From contig JBAYRL010000009.1 of the NCBI GenBank assembly GCA_041676705.1, positions 6,977 to 70,976 of the forward strand: a stretch of DNA of 64,000 bases. Reading direction: 5' to 3'. The position numbers and the translations under genes are program-made. The notes beneath the pieces are model-generated. The model was not told the DNA's origin. It worked only from the letters and a program-made list of their open reading frames with translations, and searched no databases. This DNA is from Acidimicrobiia bacterium (GTDB lineage Bacteria > Actinomycetota > Acidimicrobiia > Acidimicrobiales > SKKL01). Of this stretch, positions 1-10,364 are shown one piece after another. Each line of letters opens with the position of its first letter. Within the stretch, counting starts at the first letter, position 1.

Positions 1-52
1 AGATCAGCCAGCCACGTTTATACGGCCCAGCCACGAAAACGGTGCTGAGTAA
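1..52 (+). CDS. 3' end of an upstream gene (partial)
   Basis: The window seems to open inside a plus-strand gene. Reading from base 2, an open frame ends with TAA at 50-52, and a strong terminator hairpin follows at 74-123. Another frame stops at 46-48, so the frame is not certain. Nothing can be said about the product from about 16 codons. Confidence 0.3.
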   Translation, partial: DQPATFIRPSHENGAE

Positions 53-73
53 CCCCACCCACACGTTTTCCCC

Positions 74-123
74 AAAGAACCCCTACCGCAGCTCAGTTCA
101 TTACTGGGCGGTAGGGGTTCTTT
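74..123 (+). terminator. Intrinsic terminator, 16-bp perfect stem
   Basis: Bases 74-89 (AAAGAACCCCTACCGC) are perfectly complementary to 108-123, with an 18-nt loop and a T-rich run after the stem. The A-rich left flank means it could work in both directions. It probably ends the gene entering from the left edge. Confidence 0.75.
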
Positions 124-507
124 ACTTTTCACACCGCCCCCGACAAAGGCAAACCCCAACAAATGTCCCATAACTGCTCCGCTGCCGGTGCTATTACGCG
201 ACGCTTGTCTTTACAGCTTTTTAGGTGTGTGACCATCACCCAGTGTTTTAACAACAAAGCTACCCAAGGTTTCTAAACAACCTACGAGGCCTTAAAAGTC
301 TTTAACACTGGTTTTAGTTTCAGGTTGCTACACTAGCTATACGGTGATGTGTTAAAAGGTTCGTGTTAGACACCTATCAGGTTAGGTTCCAGTTTTGGCT
401 TCAGGAGAACCCGGCAGGGTTTTAACACCGTTCGTCAGATTGTGATCTGTGCAAACCCGCATGTTTCGGTCACAGTATTTAAAAGACTTGTTGTTTGTGG
501 AGCTACA
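124..507. other. Intergenic region without a recognised gene
   Basis: No convincing ORF lies between the terminator and the nuclease gene at 508. The stretch presumably holds that gene's promoter, but no clear -35/-10 pair could be picked by eye. A longer in-frame start exists at 442, but it has no ribosome binding site and an unconvincing N-terminus. Confidence 0.4.
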
Positions 508-1743
<1,236 letters not shown>

Positions 1744-1826
1744 CACCTTCACCTTTTCGGGCTAACCCCCCAAGGGGGTGACTGTCCCCAACACACCCCT
1801 AACATGTCCCACCTTTATAGGTGACC

Positions 1827-1845
1827 GTCGCTCTAGATGTGTGTT
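1827..1845 (+). promoter_or_regulatory. Shared upstream element, copy 1
   Basis: GTCGCTCTAGATGTGTGTT starts 70 bp before the ATG of the lipoprotein gene. A near-identical copy (17 of 19 bases) starts 66 bp before the ATG at 8360. The similar spacing suggests a common promoter or operator. This copy also lies in an inverted repeat: CTCTAG at 1831-1836 pairs with CTAGAG further downstream. Which factor binds is unknown; the sigma factor at 6926-8194 is one candidate. Confidence 0.45.
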
Positions 1846-1896
1846 GATACGCTAGAGTGACGCTCAACCTAAACACACAACAAGCAAGGGACAGTT

Positions 1897-2487
1897 ATGA
1901 GGGTCACTAAAAAAGTTGTTTTGCTCACAACAAGCGCCCTGTTGTTGTTAGCAGCATGTAGCAACCCTCCCGAAACTACCACCGAAGCCGACACCACCAA
2001 CCCAACTAGCTCTGAAGCTACCCAGACAAGCGTCACAGCTAACACAACAACATCTACTTCTATGTTGACTTTAGCTGAACAACAACCTATTCGCTCTAGC
2101 ACGGTAGAGCTCGTCAATCAATGTTTTGACCGCTGGAATATGTTACAAAGCTGGGAACTGATTTCCCTAGACGACTTTGACCAAGCCCAACAATACTGTA
2201 AACAAGCATCCAATGCTGTAGAAGCAGACAGTCGAGGAATCATAGGGGATACCCCGCTAAACAATCTTGCGATAGCTGTGTTAGAAGTCCAGTATGTGTT
2301 AGCTAAAGAAAACTTGGCGATCACCGCCGGGACCCGCGAATGTTTCTCTGATGGGACATGTATCAAACCTGATGACCCCACCTTTTTAGAACTGGAAAGA
2401 ACCGACGGGTTGCCGAACATTTTTGTGACACCCAACCGGTTCAGCCCGGAAGTGTCCGACTTTGCCGGTTTAGTTTATCAAAACTAA
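1897..2487 (+). CDS. Secreted lipoprotein of unknown function
   Basis: A 196-aa protein with a type II signal peptide: basic start, hydrophobic stretch and lipobox LLAAC with C21 as the lipidation site. A Thr/Ser-rich linker (about 22-65) leads to a folded domain with four more cysteines. It should be anchored on the outer face of the membrane. The ATG follows the ribosome binding site AAGGGA, and a shared upstream element lies 70 bp before it. No family was recognised. Confidence 0.75.
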   Translation: MRVTKKVVLLTTSALLLLAACSNPPETTTEADTTNPTSSEATQTSVTANTTTSTSMLTLAEQQPIRSSTVELVNQCFDRWNMLQSWELISLDDFDQAQQYCKQASNAVEADSRGIIGDTPLNNLAIAVLEVQYVLAKENLAITAGTRECFSDGTCIKPDDPTFLELERTDGLPNIFVTPNRFSPEVSDFAGLVYQN

Positions 2488-2602
2488 ACCAACGTTTCCC
2501 TAGCTTGGAAACCAGACCGGTTTCTCACAACACCCACCACACATCCTGGTTGCCCCGGTTTTTGTGGCCATCAGGGATAGGGCTACTAGTGTTGTTTGGG
2601 GG

Positions 2603-3157
2603 TTACAGGCTCTGCGCTACCCAAAGGTTGTTTTGGAGAACAACTTCTATAGAAGGCCAAAGCGTTACCGGAGCGCTGTTTTCAAGATGGCGTGTTATCT
2701 CTGCTAATAAAACGTAACGATCGCCGCTCATCACGGTCACAGTCATAGTGTGAATAGTGAGACCTTCTGGGTAGCGTTCTTCTAAAAAGCTGGTTGCTGC
2801 TAACACCGCTACGGCGGGTACTTCCACCGTTTCGCCCCGACTGTTCACCAAAACAACATTTTCGGTTGGGTCTACACCAGGTTCGCTGATTGGGTTTTCC
2901 GGGTCGGCTAGCGGTGGGACAGATACCGGGGTGGTGGGGTCTTGGGGTGTTGTTGGGCCGTGTTCCAACAGATCTTTTAACGGGTTCGGTTCAGGGGCAG
3001 TTGCCGGGGTGGATGGGGACATTAAACCCCACACCAACACAAGTCCTAACACGACCCCTAAACCACCCATTAAAATAGGGAACCACGGCGGGGTTTCTTG
3101 TTGTAACCCTAAAAGTTTGCTTTGCCGTGCGATCGCACGTTCCCGTGTTTTAGACAT
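2603..3157 (-). CDS. Single-pass membrane protein of unknown function
   Basis: A 184-aa protein with a basic cytoplasmic N-terminus, one transmembrane helix (about 28-48), a Pro/Thr-rich linker and a C-terminal domain (about 95-184). It sits just downstream of the SNF2-like gene on the same strand (54-bp gap), so the two may be co-transcribed. The 13-bp palindrome GACGGTAACCGTC touches its start codon. No family was recognised. Confidence 0.65.
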   Translation of the reverse strand: MSKTRERAIARQSKLLGLQQETPPWFPILMGGLGVVLGLVLVWGLMSPSTPATAPEPNPLKDLLEHGPTTPQDPTTPVSVPPLADPENPISEPGVDPTENVVLVNSRGETVEVPAVAVLAATSFLEERYPEGLTIHTMTVTVMSGDRYVLLAEITRHLENSAPVTLWPSIEVVLQNNLWVAQSL

Positions 3158-3170
3158 GACGGTAACCGTC
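3158..3170 (-). promoter_or_regulatory. Palindrome abutting a start codon
   Basis: GACGGTAACCGTC has two 6-bp arms around a central base and ends right at the ATG of the minus-strand membrane protein gene. In this position it could be a repressor operator or sequester the translation start. No second copy was found by eye. Confidence 0.35.
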
Positions 3171-3211
3171 CCACATTAAAAGGGTTAAACCGTAAAGATT
3201 AAATTCGCTGG

Positions 3212-5140
3212 TCAGGGAAGCCGGTTTGATAACAGCCAAGGCAGTTCCTCTTCAGTTGGCGGGTTAATTTCTCCACTAGAACGTCTAATAGCAGCCAAAA
3301 TCGCTAAACGGTCATCGATCGTGCCGTCACTGTGACAAACGATAACGAGACGTGTTCCGTGGTTCCCTCCGGGTGGGCCGACCGCTTCGTCAAGCACAGC
3401 TGAAGACCAAGGCATATCCACCACGATCACAACATCAAAACCTGTTAGATCCGGTAGCGTTTCACCGAAACGGATTATAGTAACCCCTGTTTTAGGTTCT
3501 GCTGGTGTTCTTTGGTGTAACACATCAACATAAAACAGGTTTTGGGGACGTAAAAGCACATGTAACAACTCGACAGTGCTGGCATGACGGCACAGCACCG
3601 CAACCGAGCGTTGTTTTTGTGTGTGGAACTGGGTTTGTGAAACTACTGCTGCGAGTTTAGGGGAAGCAACCTGTTCAGTACCTCTTGATGTTATCTCTAT
3701 AGTTTTTGACAGTTTTGAAAGTGATGGTGGCGCAGCCGATAACAGCTTGTTTTGTGTTTGTATGAGTTGTGGTGAAGGTTCTACTCTTCGGATAGTGGAA
3801 CGTCTAAACCCGACAGTGTTTTCAACGTTTTGTGTTTCGGTGTCTCGGGTTGTTCGGGTTGAAAGATATGTGCCCACATGGTCCCCGAACCGTTCAAAAG
3901 TTGTTAGCGGGTATCGTAACGGTATTGGGATGTTCGGGTTGAACTCTGCAGGTTTTAACAAACCTAACATTTCTACAGTGTCGTTAGGGTTTGTGGGCCA
4001 ACTCCCCGCCAACCCTATACGGTAGGTGTCCAACAAAGTATCGAAACGGTGACAGGCGATACGGGCTTGTGGTACTAGCGCTTCTTGGGTGTCAAGATCA
4101 TCAAAAATGATGGCCTGTGGGGACCCTACACTAGTACCTTTAGCTAAATCATGGTAGGTAACAATATGGGCATCGCCGCTATCTGGGATGATTTCACATT
4201 GTTTAGCGAACAGGTTTAAATGTCGTTGCCACAACCAAATGTTCGCTGGGGTGGTAACAATCAGCGCGGGCCACGCGTCTAGGGTTTCTAAGGCTGCTAA
4301 CACCACGATACGTTTCCCTAGCCCTGATTCCCACACCACCATAGCTGCCTGTAGCAACTCAAGTTTTTGGGTGATGAGTTCCAAATCGGTTTCAACATGT
4401 TTCGACAGTGGTACCGGTAAAGGTGGTTTAACGTTTGGTTTCTGATATGACAGCTCTGGTTTAGGGCCCTCCCAAATAAAAGCCGGGTCCCCTAACACGT
4501 GGTTGGCAAACGCTACAGACACCCCGAAATGGGTTGGGGATAACCGGAACAGTCCAGGGATCGGGGCTTTTTCAACCAGTTGTGGCACTGTTGAAACGAT
4601 CTCTATGAAACCATCCAGGTTGAGAGAACATTGACCAATAGTTTCGGGGGTGGAACTGGTTTGTTCTATGAGTTCCCACACATCATCATCAGCAACAAAA
4701 ACCAGGTTGGATGTTACAAGAGCGTTCAAAGTGTCAGACCCGATTTTTTCGTCCCACACAAACATGTCGCTTTCCCAACGAAGGTTCAGTTGGTGGTCAC
4801 CAGTTTTTGTTAAAACAGCAGCACCACCTGTTTTGGGTGGGTGTTTAGCCAGATTCCAAAACGGTGCAATGTTAGGGTCACATAGCACCGTGACACTTTC
4901 ATCTACCCCAACAAGACGTTCCAGGTTTTGGATAGGGAACCACAGATCACTTTCGGTGTTTATGGTTGGGGAAATACCAACGTTAACAAGTTGTTGCCAA
5001 ACCTGATCTAAATCCGAAGGAGTTGTTTCTACCACTACTTGGACACCTACAAGTGACAATCGGAGCGTTGTTGGTGCTACCAAAACATCAAACGAGAGAC
5101 GGGTTTGGACTTGCGACCAGGATTTGTATGCCTTTTCCAT
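3212..5140 (-). CDS. Degenerate SNF2/DEAD-like ATPase
   Basis: A 642-aa protein whose middle looks like a superfamily 2 SNF2-type ATPase. WESGLGKRIVVLAALE matches the Walker A region of SNF2 proteins (normally GLGKT) and is followed by a motif Ia-like stretch (ALIVTTPANIWLWQRHL). IIFDDLDT stands in the place of the DEAH box. A second RecA-like lobe seems to begin around QKQRSVAVLCRHAS. The Thr-to-Arg change after the Walker A lysine and the FDDLD motif II suggest weak or lost ATPase activity, or a diverged subfamily. The first roughly 230 residues are an unrecognised domain. The assignment rests on motif pattern only. Confidence 0.6.
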   Translation of the reverse strand: MEKAYKSWSQVQTRLSFDVLVAPTTLRLSLVGVQVVVETTPSDLDQVWQQLVNVGISPTINTESDLWFPIQNLERLVGVDESVTVLCDPNIAPFWNLAKHPPKTGGAAVLTKTGDHQLNLRWESDMFVWDEKIGSDTLNALVTSNLVFVADDDVWELIEQTSSTPETIGQCSLNLDGFIEIVSTVPQLVEKAPIPGLFRLSPTHFGVSVAFANHVLGDPAFIWEGPKPELSYQKPNVKPPLPVPLSKHVETDLELITQKLELLQAAMVVWESGLGKRIVVLAALETLDAWPALIVTTPANIWLWQRHLNLFAKQCEIIPDSGDAHIVTYHDLAKGTSVGSPQAIIFDDLDTQEALVPQARIACHRFDTLLDTYRIGLAGSWPTNPNDTVEMLGLLKPAEFNPNIPIPLRYPLTTFERFGDHVGTYLSTRTTRDTETQNVENTVGFRRSTIRRVEPSPQLIQTQNKLLSAAPPSLSKLSKTIEITSRGTEQVASPKLAAVVSQTQFHTQKQRSVAVLCRHASTVELLHVLLRPQNLFYVDVLHQRTPAEPKTGVTIIRFGETLPDLTGFDVVIVVDMPWSSAVLDEAVGPPGGNHGTRLVIVCHSDGTIDDRLAILAAIRRSSGEINPPTEEELPWLLSNRLP

Positions 5141-5273
5141 TTGGGTTTCAGGGCTCCTCCGCTATCCAAACATCGCTGTAGTGTCGCCCCGCTACCCATT
5201 GTTGCTAATATGTGGAAACCTTGGGGTTATCGTCAAAATAACGTCAAACCGTTTTCGCTTTAGTTAGGAGCAA

Positions 5274-6068
5274 GTGTTGAAGTCCCAACGTTTCGGGTTG
5301 GAACCTCTAGTAGCGGTAACGGTTGTTCCCAACCCACCAACCCCACCAGTTGAACTGGAACATTTCGCGGTGCCTGTCCTTTATGACCAACAGGTAGTGT
5401 CCTACATAACACCCCATGTGTTCAACCCGACAGGCGGTCCGCTACCCAGCTTCGAACACCACACCCAAATCTTTCAACAATGGTTTAACACTTGGACCGA
5501 AACCACCCAGGTAGGAACCCCGGAAATATGGGGAACGATCAGCTTCCAACTAGCTACCGATCATCCTATGCGTAACGTCACCGCCGCTTTAGCAAACACC
5601 CCTGACAAAGTTGTTGTTCTTGACGCTAATACCGCCGCAGCGCTGGCTGAAGCTGCTCTTTACGCGAGCCGTCATTTAGCGGACGGGTGGGGTCTTGTTT
5701 GGGGGCAACCTGGCCATACGAACCGGTTACACCAATATGGTTACACCCACCCCGATATAAAGTTAAACGCCACACACCTCTTAGGCGCCGATCCTTTGGG
5801 AGGGTTCCGTCTAAAAACCCCCAAAACCACTGTTGCGGTCACTGGTTGGGAACACCACCGGGACACAACCGCCACTATATTTGGGGTTGATAACCAACCA
5901 GTGTATGTTTGTGACCCCACCGAAGCAACACAACTTAGCAAAATAGGTGCTGGTGCTATACGTGTCTGGGTCCAAACTTTCACTGCTGAACATATCGCAC
6001 GGCTAGCTACCGTAGGTCTCGATGTGGAACCCGGCCACCAAATTGTTATACATCCCCAACATTTTTGA
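5274..6068 (+). CDS. Conserved-looking soluble protein, unknown function
   Basis: A 264-aa protein without signal peptide or membrane helix. The GTG start follows TTAGGAG at a good distance. It is rich in beta-prone and aromatic stretches, with the small motif GWGLVWGQPGHTNRL in the middle. It is transcribed away from the SNF2-like gene. No family was recognised. Confidence 0.7.
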   Translation: MLKSQRFGLEPLVAVTVVPNPPTPPVELEHFAVPVLYDQQVVSYITPHVFNPTGGPLPSFEHHTQIFQQWFNTWTETTQVGTPEIWGTISFQLATDHPMRNVTAALANTPDKVVVLDANTAAALAEAALYASRHLADGWGLVWGQPGHTNRLHQYGYTHPDIKLNATHLLGADPLGGFRLKTPKTTVAVTGWEHHRDTTATIFGVDNQPVYVCDPTEATQLSKIGAGAIRVWVQTFTAEHIARLATVGLDVEPGHQIVIHPQHF

Positions 6069-6248
6069 GATAACTGTTTTTCTGTAACAACTAGTGTGAT
6101 GTGCTAGTTGCAGACCAAATATAATCAGGCACCGTGTACTCTAACTTTGGTGTCACAAACATGACTGTCCGTTTTGACGATTGTTGTTTGTGTGACACAC
6201 CACGAAACACACACATATGGGAACACAACAACTGGTCAGGGTACAAAC

Positions 6249-6815
6249 ATGTTAAATACAGATGTTTCGTTCGGTACGTTACGTTCCGAACTGGATGAAC
6301 CTTCGATCCTACCAGCTTCTTTTGAAGAGCTTGTACGCCGCGCAACACAAGCTAAAGCCGAGTACAACGCTCATAGTATTTCTAAAGTTGATTATGCCGG
6401 GCTGCTTTCCAAACTTGTGATCTCCGCACCAGATGGGACCGAATGGACTATCGGGGCGTCAAGCGGGCAATGGTTTCGACGTTTCCCTGACAGCAACTGG
6501 ATCCCTACCATACCGCCCTCTGCGGAAGATGTTGGTACTAGTTGGGGAACCCTACCTCAGGTTCAACACGCTGGTTGGGGGACCACAGCTTTTACGCCCA
6601 CCACAGAAACCACCCAACCCGAACCTGGTATTGAGCCCGTAGAACCAGACTTTGAGCTCTCTAGCGAGGACGAACCTGAGCTGTTACCTACAACCAGTTT
6701 TTTGGGCACCGAAACAGGTTTAAACCCTGACCCTGGAAACCAACCACCACCCACCCAAAGTGACGCTGAGGTTTTAGACGACCCGTTTGAACAGTGGTTA
6801 GCACAAAACTCTTAA
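6249..6815 (+). CDS. Protein with a W-x-I...SGQW domain
   Basis: A 188-aa protein from ATG 6249 (CAGGG 8 nt upstream; a longer in-frame start at 6174 lacks a site). A helical N-terminal segment, LVRRATQAKAEYNAHSISKV, leads to a beta-rich module: DGTEWTIGASSGQWFRRF. The same helix-plus-module arrangement occurs in the protein at 46494-46976 (GIRWRINPTSGQWEHET). Similar modules occur in many actinobacterial membrane proteins. The C-terminal half is acidic, Pro/Thr-rich and probably disordered. Function unknown. Confidence 0.7.
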   Translation: MLNTDVSFGTLRSELDEPSILPASFEELVRRATQAKAEYNAHSISKVDYAGLLSKLVISAPDGTEWTIGASSGQWFRRFPDSNWIPTIPPSAEDVGTSWGTLPQVQHAGWGTTAFTPTTETTQPEPGIEPVEPDFELSSEDEPELLPTTSFLGTETGLNPDPGNQPPPTQSDAEVLDDPFEQWLAQNS

Positions 6816-6925
6816 ACCCCGCTTCACCCCCTAAACCCGAAACTGGTCGGCGCTTAACAAACCAACACCACCAGCTAGCGCCTCAGCAACGAACGTTGTC
6901 TCTGTAGCTGAACAGCGGCGCCAGG

Positions 6926-8194
6926 TTATTGAAGAAATGTAGGGTCTTCTAGTTTGGTGTGGTCCAAACCAGGTAGGAACTCGGCGAGACGATCACGTGC
7001 AAGGCTCGGGGAACGTAACCGGCGGATAACGTTACGTTCCAGTTGTCGTACCCGTTCAGCTGTTATCCCAAATTTGTCGCCCAACATTTTGTAGGTCCAT
7101 TGTTTTTGGTTATCGAAACCAAAACGGAGCTGGATAATAGTACGTTCCCGCTCTGGCAGATCGGCAAGCATTGCTTCTAGTTCTGTTGAGAGTTGTTGTT
7201 GGGTCACAGCTTCTAGAGGATCTACCATTCCAGACACCAAAAAATCTGCGACAGTCATCGAGTTATCATCCCCAACAGATACATCCAAACTCCCTACAGT
7301 GCCTGAAACCATCAACAGGTGAGGTAACGCTTCAATCCCGCCTAACATTCCTTGTTTGCGAAGTTTGAAAGTTTTTATAGCTTCACGTTCCTCTAGGGGT
7401 AACAGTCGTTGTTCGGGCGTTAGTTTTTCTTCGGCCCATGCCATGCAACGTTCCAGTAAAGCTTCTTTGATTTCGGTTTCTGAGGGGGTACGACCAAGTT
7501 CGGTTGCTAGCTGCGGTATCCGTACCGCCGCTATTCTTTTTAAACGAGCCCAAGAAGGTGACAACCTGACCGGTCCTTCCCGGTCAATTTCTGCTCGAAC
7601 TAGATCTCTAACAACACGAGCCGCGTACGTCGGAAACGAAGGCCCTTTTTCAGGGTCAAACTGTGTTATGGCTTCTACTAAAGCTACGTTCGCTTCCCCT
7701 ACCAGGTCCCCCATAATTTCACGGGCACGGTCCCGACCGAAACGACGTTCAGCGTTTTCTCTACAGATAAGTAAAACCAGGCGAAAATTAGCGCCAACTA
7801 AACCGTCCATTGCTTTGTCACCTAACACAACTTGGCGTTGCAGTTCCCGTACCGTTTTAGACGACATGTTACGAGCACCGCGACGTTCGATAAGCATCAA
7901 CTCTTCAGCTGCGGCGCGGCCCATACGATACTGTTTATGAAGTTCCCCTTGAGCAGCAGCGTCCAGTTGTGGGTAGCGTTCCATGCGGCGTTGCCACGCC
8001 GACAGCGCGCTAAGTTGTGACAGGTTCCCCCCCACAGACCTGCCCACCACATGTTCTGGGTTGGTGGTTGGGGCGGGTGGTGTAGGTACACGGCGCCAAC
8101 GCCTAACGTTGCGCGTAGCGTTAGGGTTTTCAAAAGAAGTGTCAGAGACAGCTGACGGGACAGTAACAGTGTTAGAAGTGTTAAGAGCAGACAT
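6926..8194 (-). CDS. RNA polymerase sigma-70 family factor
   Basis: A 422-aa replicon-encoded sigma factor of the RpoD/SigA type. Region 2 is clear (LVGANFRLVLLICREN, GDLVGEANVALVEAITQFD, FPTYAARVVRDLVRAEID). Region 3 follows, and region 4 ends with the helix-turn-helix WTYKMLGDKFGITAERVRQLE. The N-terminus is short and lacks region 1.1. GAGGAA lies 5 nt before the ATG. It is divergent from the gene at 8360, whose upstream region carries an element shared with the gene at 1897; recognition of that element by this sigma is only a hypothesis. No anti-sigma gene is obvious nearby. Confidence 0.93.
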   Translation of the reverse strand: MSALNTSNTVTVPSAVSDTSFENPNATRNVRRWRRVPTPPAPTTNPEHVVGRSVGGNLSQLSALSAWQRRMERYPQLDAAAQGELHKQYRMGRAAAEELMLIERRGARNMSSKTVRELQRQVVLGDKAMDGLVGANFRLVLLICRENAERRFGRDRAREIMGDLVGEANVALVEAITQFDPEKGPSFPTYAARVVRDLVRAEIDREGPVRLSPSWARLKRIAAVRIPQLATELGRTPSETEIKEALLERCMAWAEEKLTPEQRLLPLEEREAIKTFKLRKQGMLGGIEALPHLLMVSGTVGSLDVSVGDDNSMTVADFLVSGMVDPLEAVTQQQLSTELEAMLADLPERERTIIQLRFGFDNQKQWTYKMLGDKFGITAERVRQLERNVIRRLRSPSLARDRLAEFLPGLDHTKLEDPTFLQ

Positions 8195-8293
8195 CGGTAT
8201 TCCTCACAAACAAGGCGTCAAACAACAAAGGCGCCCCAGCAGGTTTGTGGGGTTAGAAACGATGACCGTTCCGTTAAAGTTGCGGCGAAGAGT

Positions 8294-8312
8294 GTCGCTC
8301 TAAATGTGGGTT
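8294..8312 (+). promoter_or_regulatory. Shared upstream element, copy 2
   Basis: GTCGCTCTAAATGTGGGTT begins 66 bp before the start of the small membrane protein gene and differs from the copy at 1827-1845 at only two positions. It lies in the divergent region between that gene and the sigma factor. Confidence 0.45.
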
Positions 8313-8359
8313 AAAGACGTAGCTCTACAACAAAGCAACACACAAAGGAGATTCTCTAT

Positions 8360-8653
8360 ATGCACATCTGGTGCGGGTTGCTGTTGGGTTTAACACGAAC
8401 CCTTCCAGAAACAACCACAGGAACTTCTATACCTGTGTTTGCTTTCCTCGCGTTGGGGTTGCCTTTACTTGGAGTGCTGGTAGCGGTCACACGTCAAAGA
8501 GTGACAAGCACCGCTACAGAATCGGTGCAAGAGTTTTGGGGTCAAACACCAACCCAACCTGATACCGACACCAGCGAAAACAACACTGAAACCCCTAGCA
8601 GCCCTGAAAAACTGCACACGATGGAAATACCCCCATCGTTCTACGAAAGATGA
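8360..8653 (+). CDS. Small single-pass membrane protein
   Basis: A 97-aa protein with a hydrophobic N-terminal half (one helix at about 24-43, perhaps preceded by a short hydrophobic leader) and a polar Thr/Ser/Pro-rich tail. The ribosome binding site AAAGGAG is clear, and an intrinsic terminator follows directly. Divergent from the sigma gene. Function unknown. Confidence 0.7.
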   Translation: MHIWCGLLLGLTRTLPETTTGTSIPVFAFLALGLPLLGVLVAVTRQRVTSTATESVQEFWGQTPTQPDTDTSENNTETPSSPEKLHTMEIPPSFYER

Positions 8654-8658
8654 TTACG

Positions 8659-8699
8659 ATGCTCTGCCTTATTCGATTATGAAAGGGCAGAGCATTTTT
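8659..8699 (+). terminator. Intrinsic terminator
   Basis: ATGCTCTGCC (8659-8668) pairs with GGCAGAGCAT (8686-8695) and runs into TTTTT. It ends the small membrane protein transcript. Confidence 0.85.
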
Positions 8700-8843
8700 G
8701 GTTTAAAACCCCCAGCACAAACAACGCTGGTCTCCCGAGTTACAAACCTGATCTACAAACAGTCCCCCACACAAAACGGGATGACAGGTAGCTACAGATA
8801 ACCGATTCACCCTGAAATCACAGGGTAGGCATAAAATCGTCGT

Positions 8844-8981
8844 ATGAAGGTGTGCCCTGTTAAGCTAGGAAACACTAATGGTAGGTATCGTGTTGTAGCC
8901 CGCGAGAAAATGCCAGAAGGTAACTACGAAACATTAAACCAAACAACCCTGAAACCTTGGTGTTTCGAACAAAGCTTCTAG
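8844..8981 (+). CDS. Possible 45-aa small protein
   Basis: An ATG-started frame of 45 codons between a terminator and the convergent gene ending at 8990. It begins MKVCPVKLGNTNGRYRVV and has two cysteines and a plausible composition. No strong ribosome binding site precedes it, and it uses AAG and AGG codons that are rare in neighbours, so it may be foreign or not a gene. Confidence 0.35.
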   Translation: MKVCPVKLGNTNGRYRVVAREKMPEGNYETLNQTTLKPWCFEQSF

Positions 8982-8989
8982 CAACCTAT

Positions 8990-10171
8990 TTAGGGAGTGG
9001 TTTTGAGACGGTCCCACAAGTTAGGAACTATCTGGTTCAACACGTTTGACCCGACCCCAGGTTCGTAACAGTCTGGTTTGGGTTCTAAAGTTTGGTCCAA
9101 CAAAGCTTTACCAAACGCCGGGTTTTGTTGAACTACGAGATTTTGTTGCCACAACGGCAGCTGTTGAAAATCTGTGGGTGGAAGCTCAAACTCGTTGGCG
9201 CTTAGCTCACCAACACCCCCTACCACGTTTCTCATGTGACGGTTCAGATAGATACCTGTGGCCGCACATTGGCCACAATCTGAACTTAGGCGAGGATCTT
9301 GACCAGAAGATAACGCGGCCATCAAAGTTGCTTGACATGGGGCTAACAAACCATCGTTACGGTCCGGTTGAGACGCCACAAACGCTGCTTCCATAGAACG
9401 ATCCCAAGCGGCTAACGCTTGTGGGTTACTAATCCTAGTGTTTACAACTTGGCTGTAAAGATCTGGGAAATCGGTAGCAAAAGCAGTGGTTGTACGTTCC
9501 AACAGCATCCCGAAAAGAGCAGCGGTTTGCGCAGAAACATCACTTTGGGGCACGTTTGGAGATAACAGTTGCGGGGCTGTCAAAGTTTCTAACCGTTGCG
9601 CCCAACCCGCACCAGCAGAGGCCACACTATTTTCAATAGACTGGGCTTTGGATGCTAACTGTTGCGAATATGCAACAAACCCGTTATTAAACGACGGTGC
9701 AACACCCGAGGTTTCTAGAACTTTTTGTAGCTCAACAAACGAAACGGGTTCTAAAGAAGCTACGGTAGGTCGTTGCAGCACTTCAGCAATACCTGAACGG
9801 TTAGCACTAAAAAAACTTGTGGGGTCTTGTTGGCCTGACCATACCCCAATCATCGCCGAAGTTAACGAACCGTACCGTTGTCGTAACACCTCAGGGCTGC
9901 TATCTTCCCAACGAAACACCGAATCGGGGTAGCTTGTTGTTGAGGACGGAGAAACCAACGACGATGATGTCGTGGTTGTTTCCTCAACTGTTGTTGATGA
10001 CACCACGTTTTCTGTGTCGGGTACGCCAGAGGGGTCGACGGTGGTAGAGCTGTGAGGTTTAGGCGATATTGGAGGTATAGGTGTTGCTGAGGCTGTGACA
10101 GTGCTGGTAAGCGTTGCCACAGACACTAACAGCAACGCTACAACAGTTTTTGGTAACCGTTTCATAAACAT
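8990..10171 (-). CDS. Secreted protein of unknown function
   Basis: A 393-aa protein with a Sec signal peptide (basic MKRLPK, hydrophobic core, likely cleavage after ASA at about residue 30), a Thr/Ser/Val-rich low-complexity linker (about 35-80), then a large mostly helical domain with a few cysteines in its C-terminal half (QATL and SSDCGQC regions). No enzyme motif was recognised. It lies just downstream of a possible small hydrophobic peptide gene. Confidence 0.75.
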   Translation of the reverse strand: MFMKRLPKTVVALLLVSVATLTSTVTASATPIPPISPKPHSSTTVDPSGVPDTENVVSSTTVEETTTTSSSLVSPSSTTSYPDSVFRWEDSSPEVLRQRYGSLTSAMIGVWSGQQDPTSFFSANRSGIAEVLQRPTVASLEPVSFVELQKVLETSGVAPSFNNGFVAYSQQLASKAQSIENSVASAGAGWAQRLETLTAPQLLSPNVPQSDVSAQTAALFGMLLERTTTAFATDFPDLYSQVVNTRISNPQALAAWDRSMEAAFVASQPDRNDGLLAPCQATLMAALSSGQDPRLSSDCGQCAATGIYLNRHMRNVVGGVGELSANEFELPPTDFQQLPLWQQNLVVQQNPAFGKALLDQTLEPKPDCYEPGVGSNVLNQIVPNLWDRLKTTP

Positions 10172-10187
10172 GAGGTAACGCAGCTTT

Positions 10188-10301
10188 CTAGATCAATGAA
10201 AGTTTAGTAACAACACCTTTAGCGGCACCCCAAACTAAACCCAACACCCTCAACAACGAACCGATATAGATCCACAGGTCTGGTTTCCTACCTAGCCACA
10301 A
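10188..10301 (-). CDS. Possible 37-aa hydrophobic peptide
   Basis: A TTG-started frame with CAGGT 6-7 nt upstream codes for 37 residues that look like one membrane helix (core DLWIYIGSLLRVLGLVWGAA). It ends 16 bp before the secreted-protein gene on the same strand. It could be a small membrane protein or a leader peptide; evidence is limited to composition and the ribosome binding site. Confidence 0.35.
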   Translation of the reverse strand: MWLGRKPDLWIYIGSLLRVLGLVWGAAKGVVTKLSLI

Positions 10302-10364
10302 GGGTTACCTGTGTCTAGTTTTGTGTCACCACCCACCAGCTGTCCTAGAGAAAATATTGGCAGG

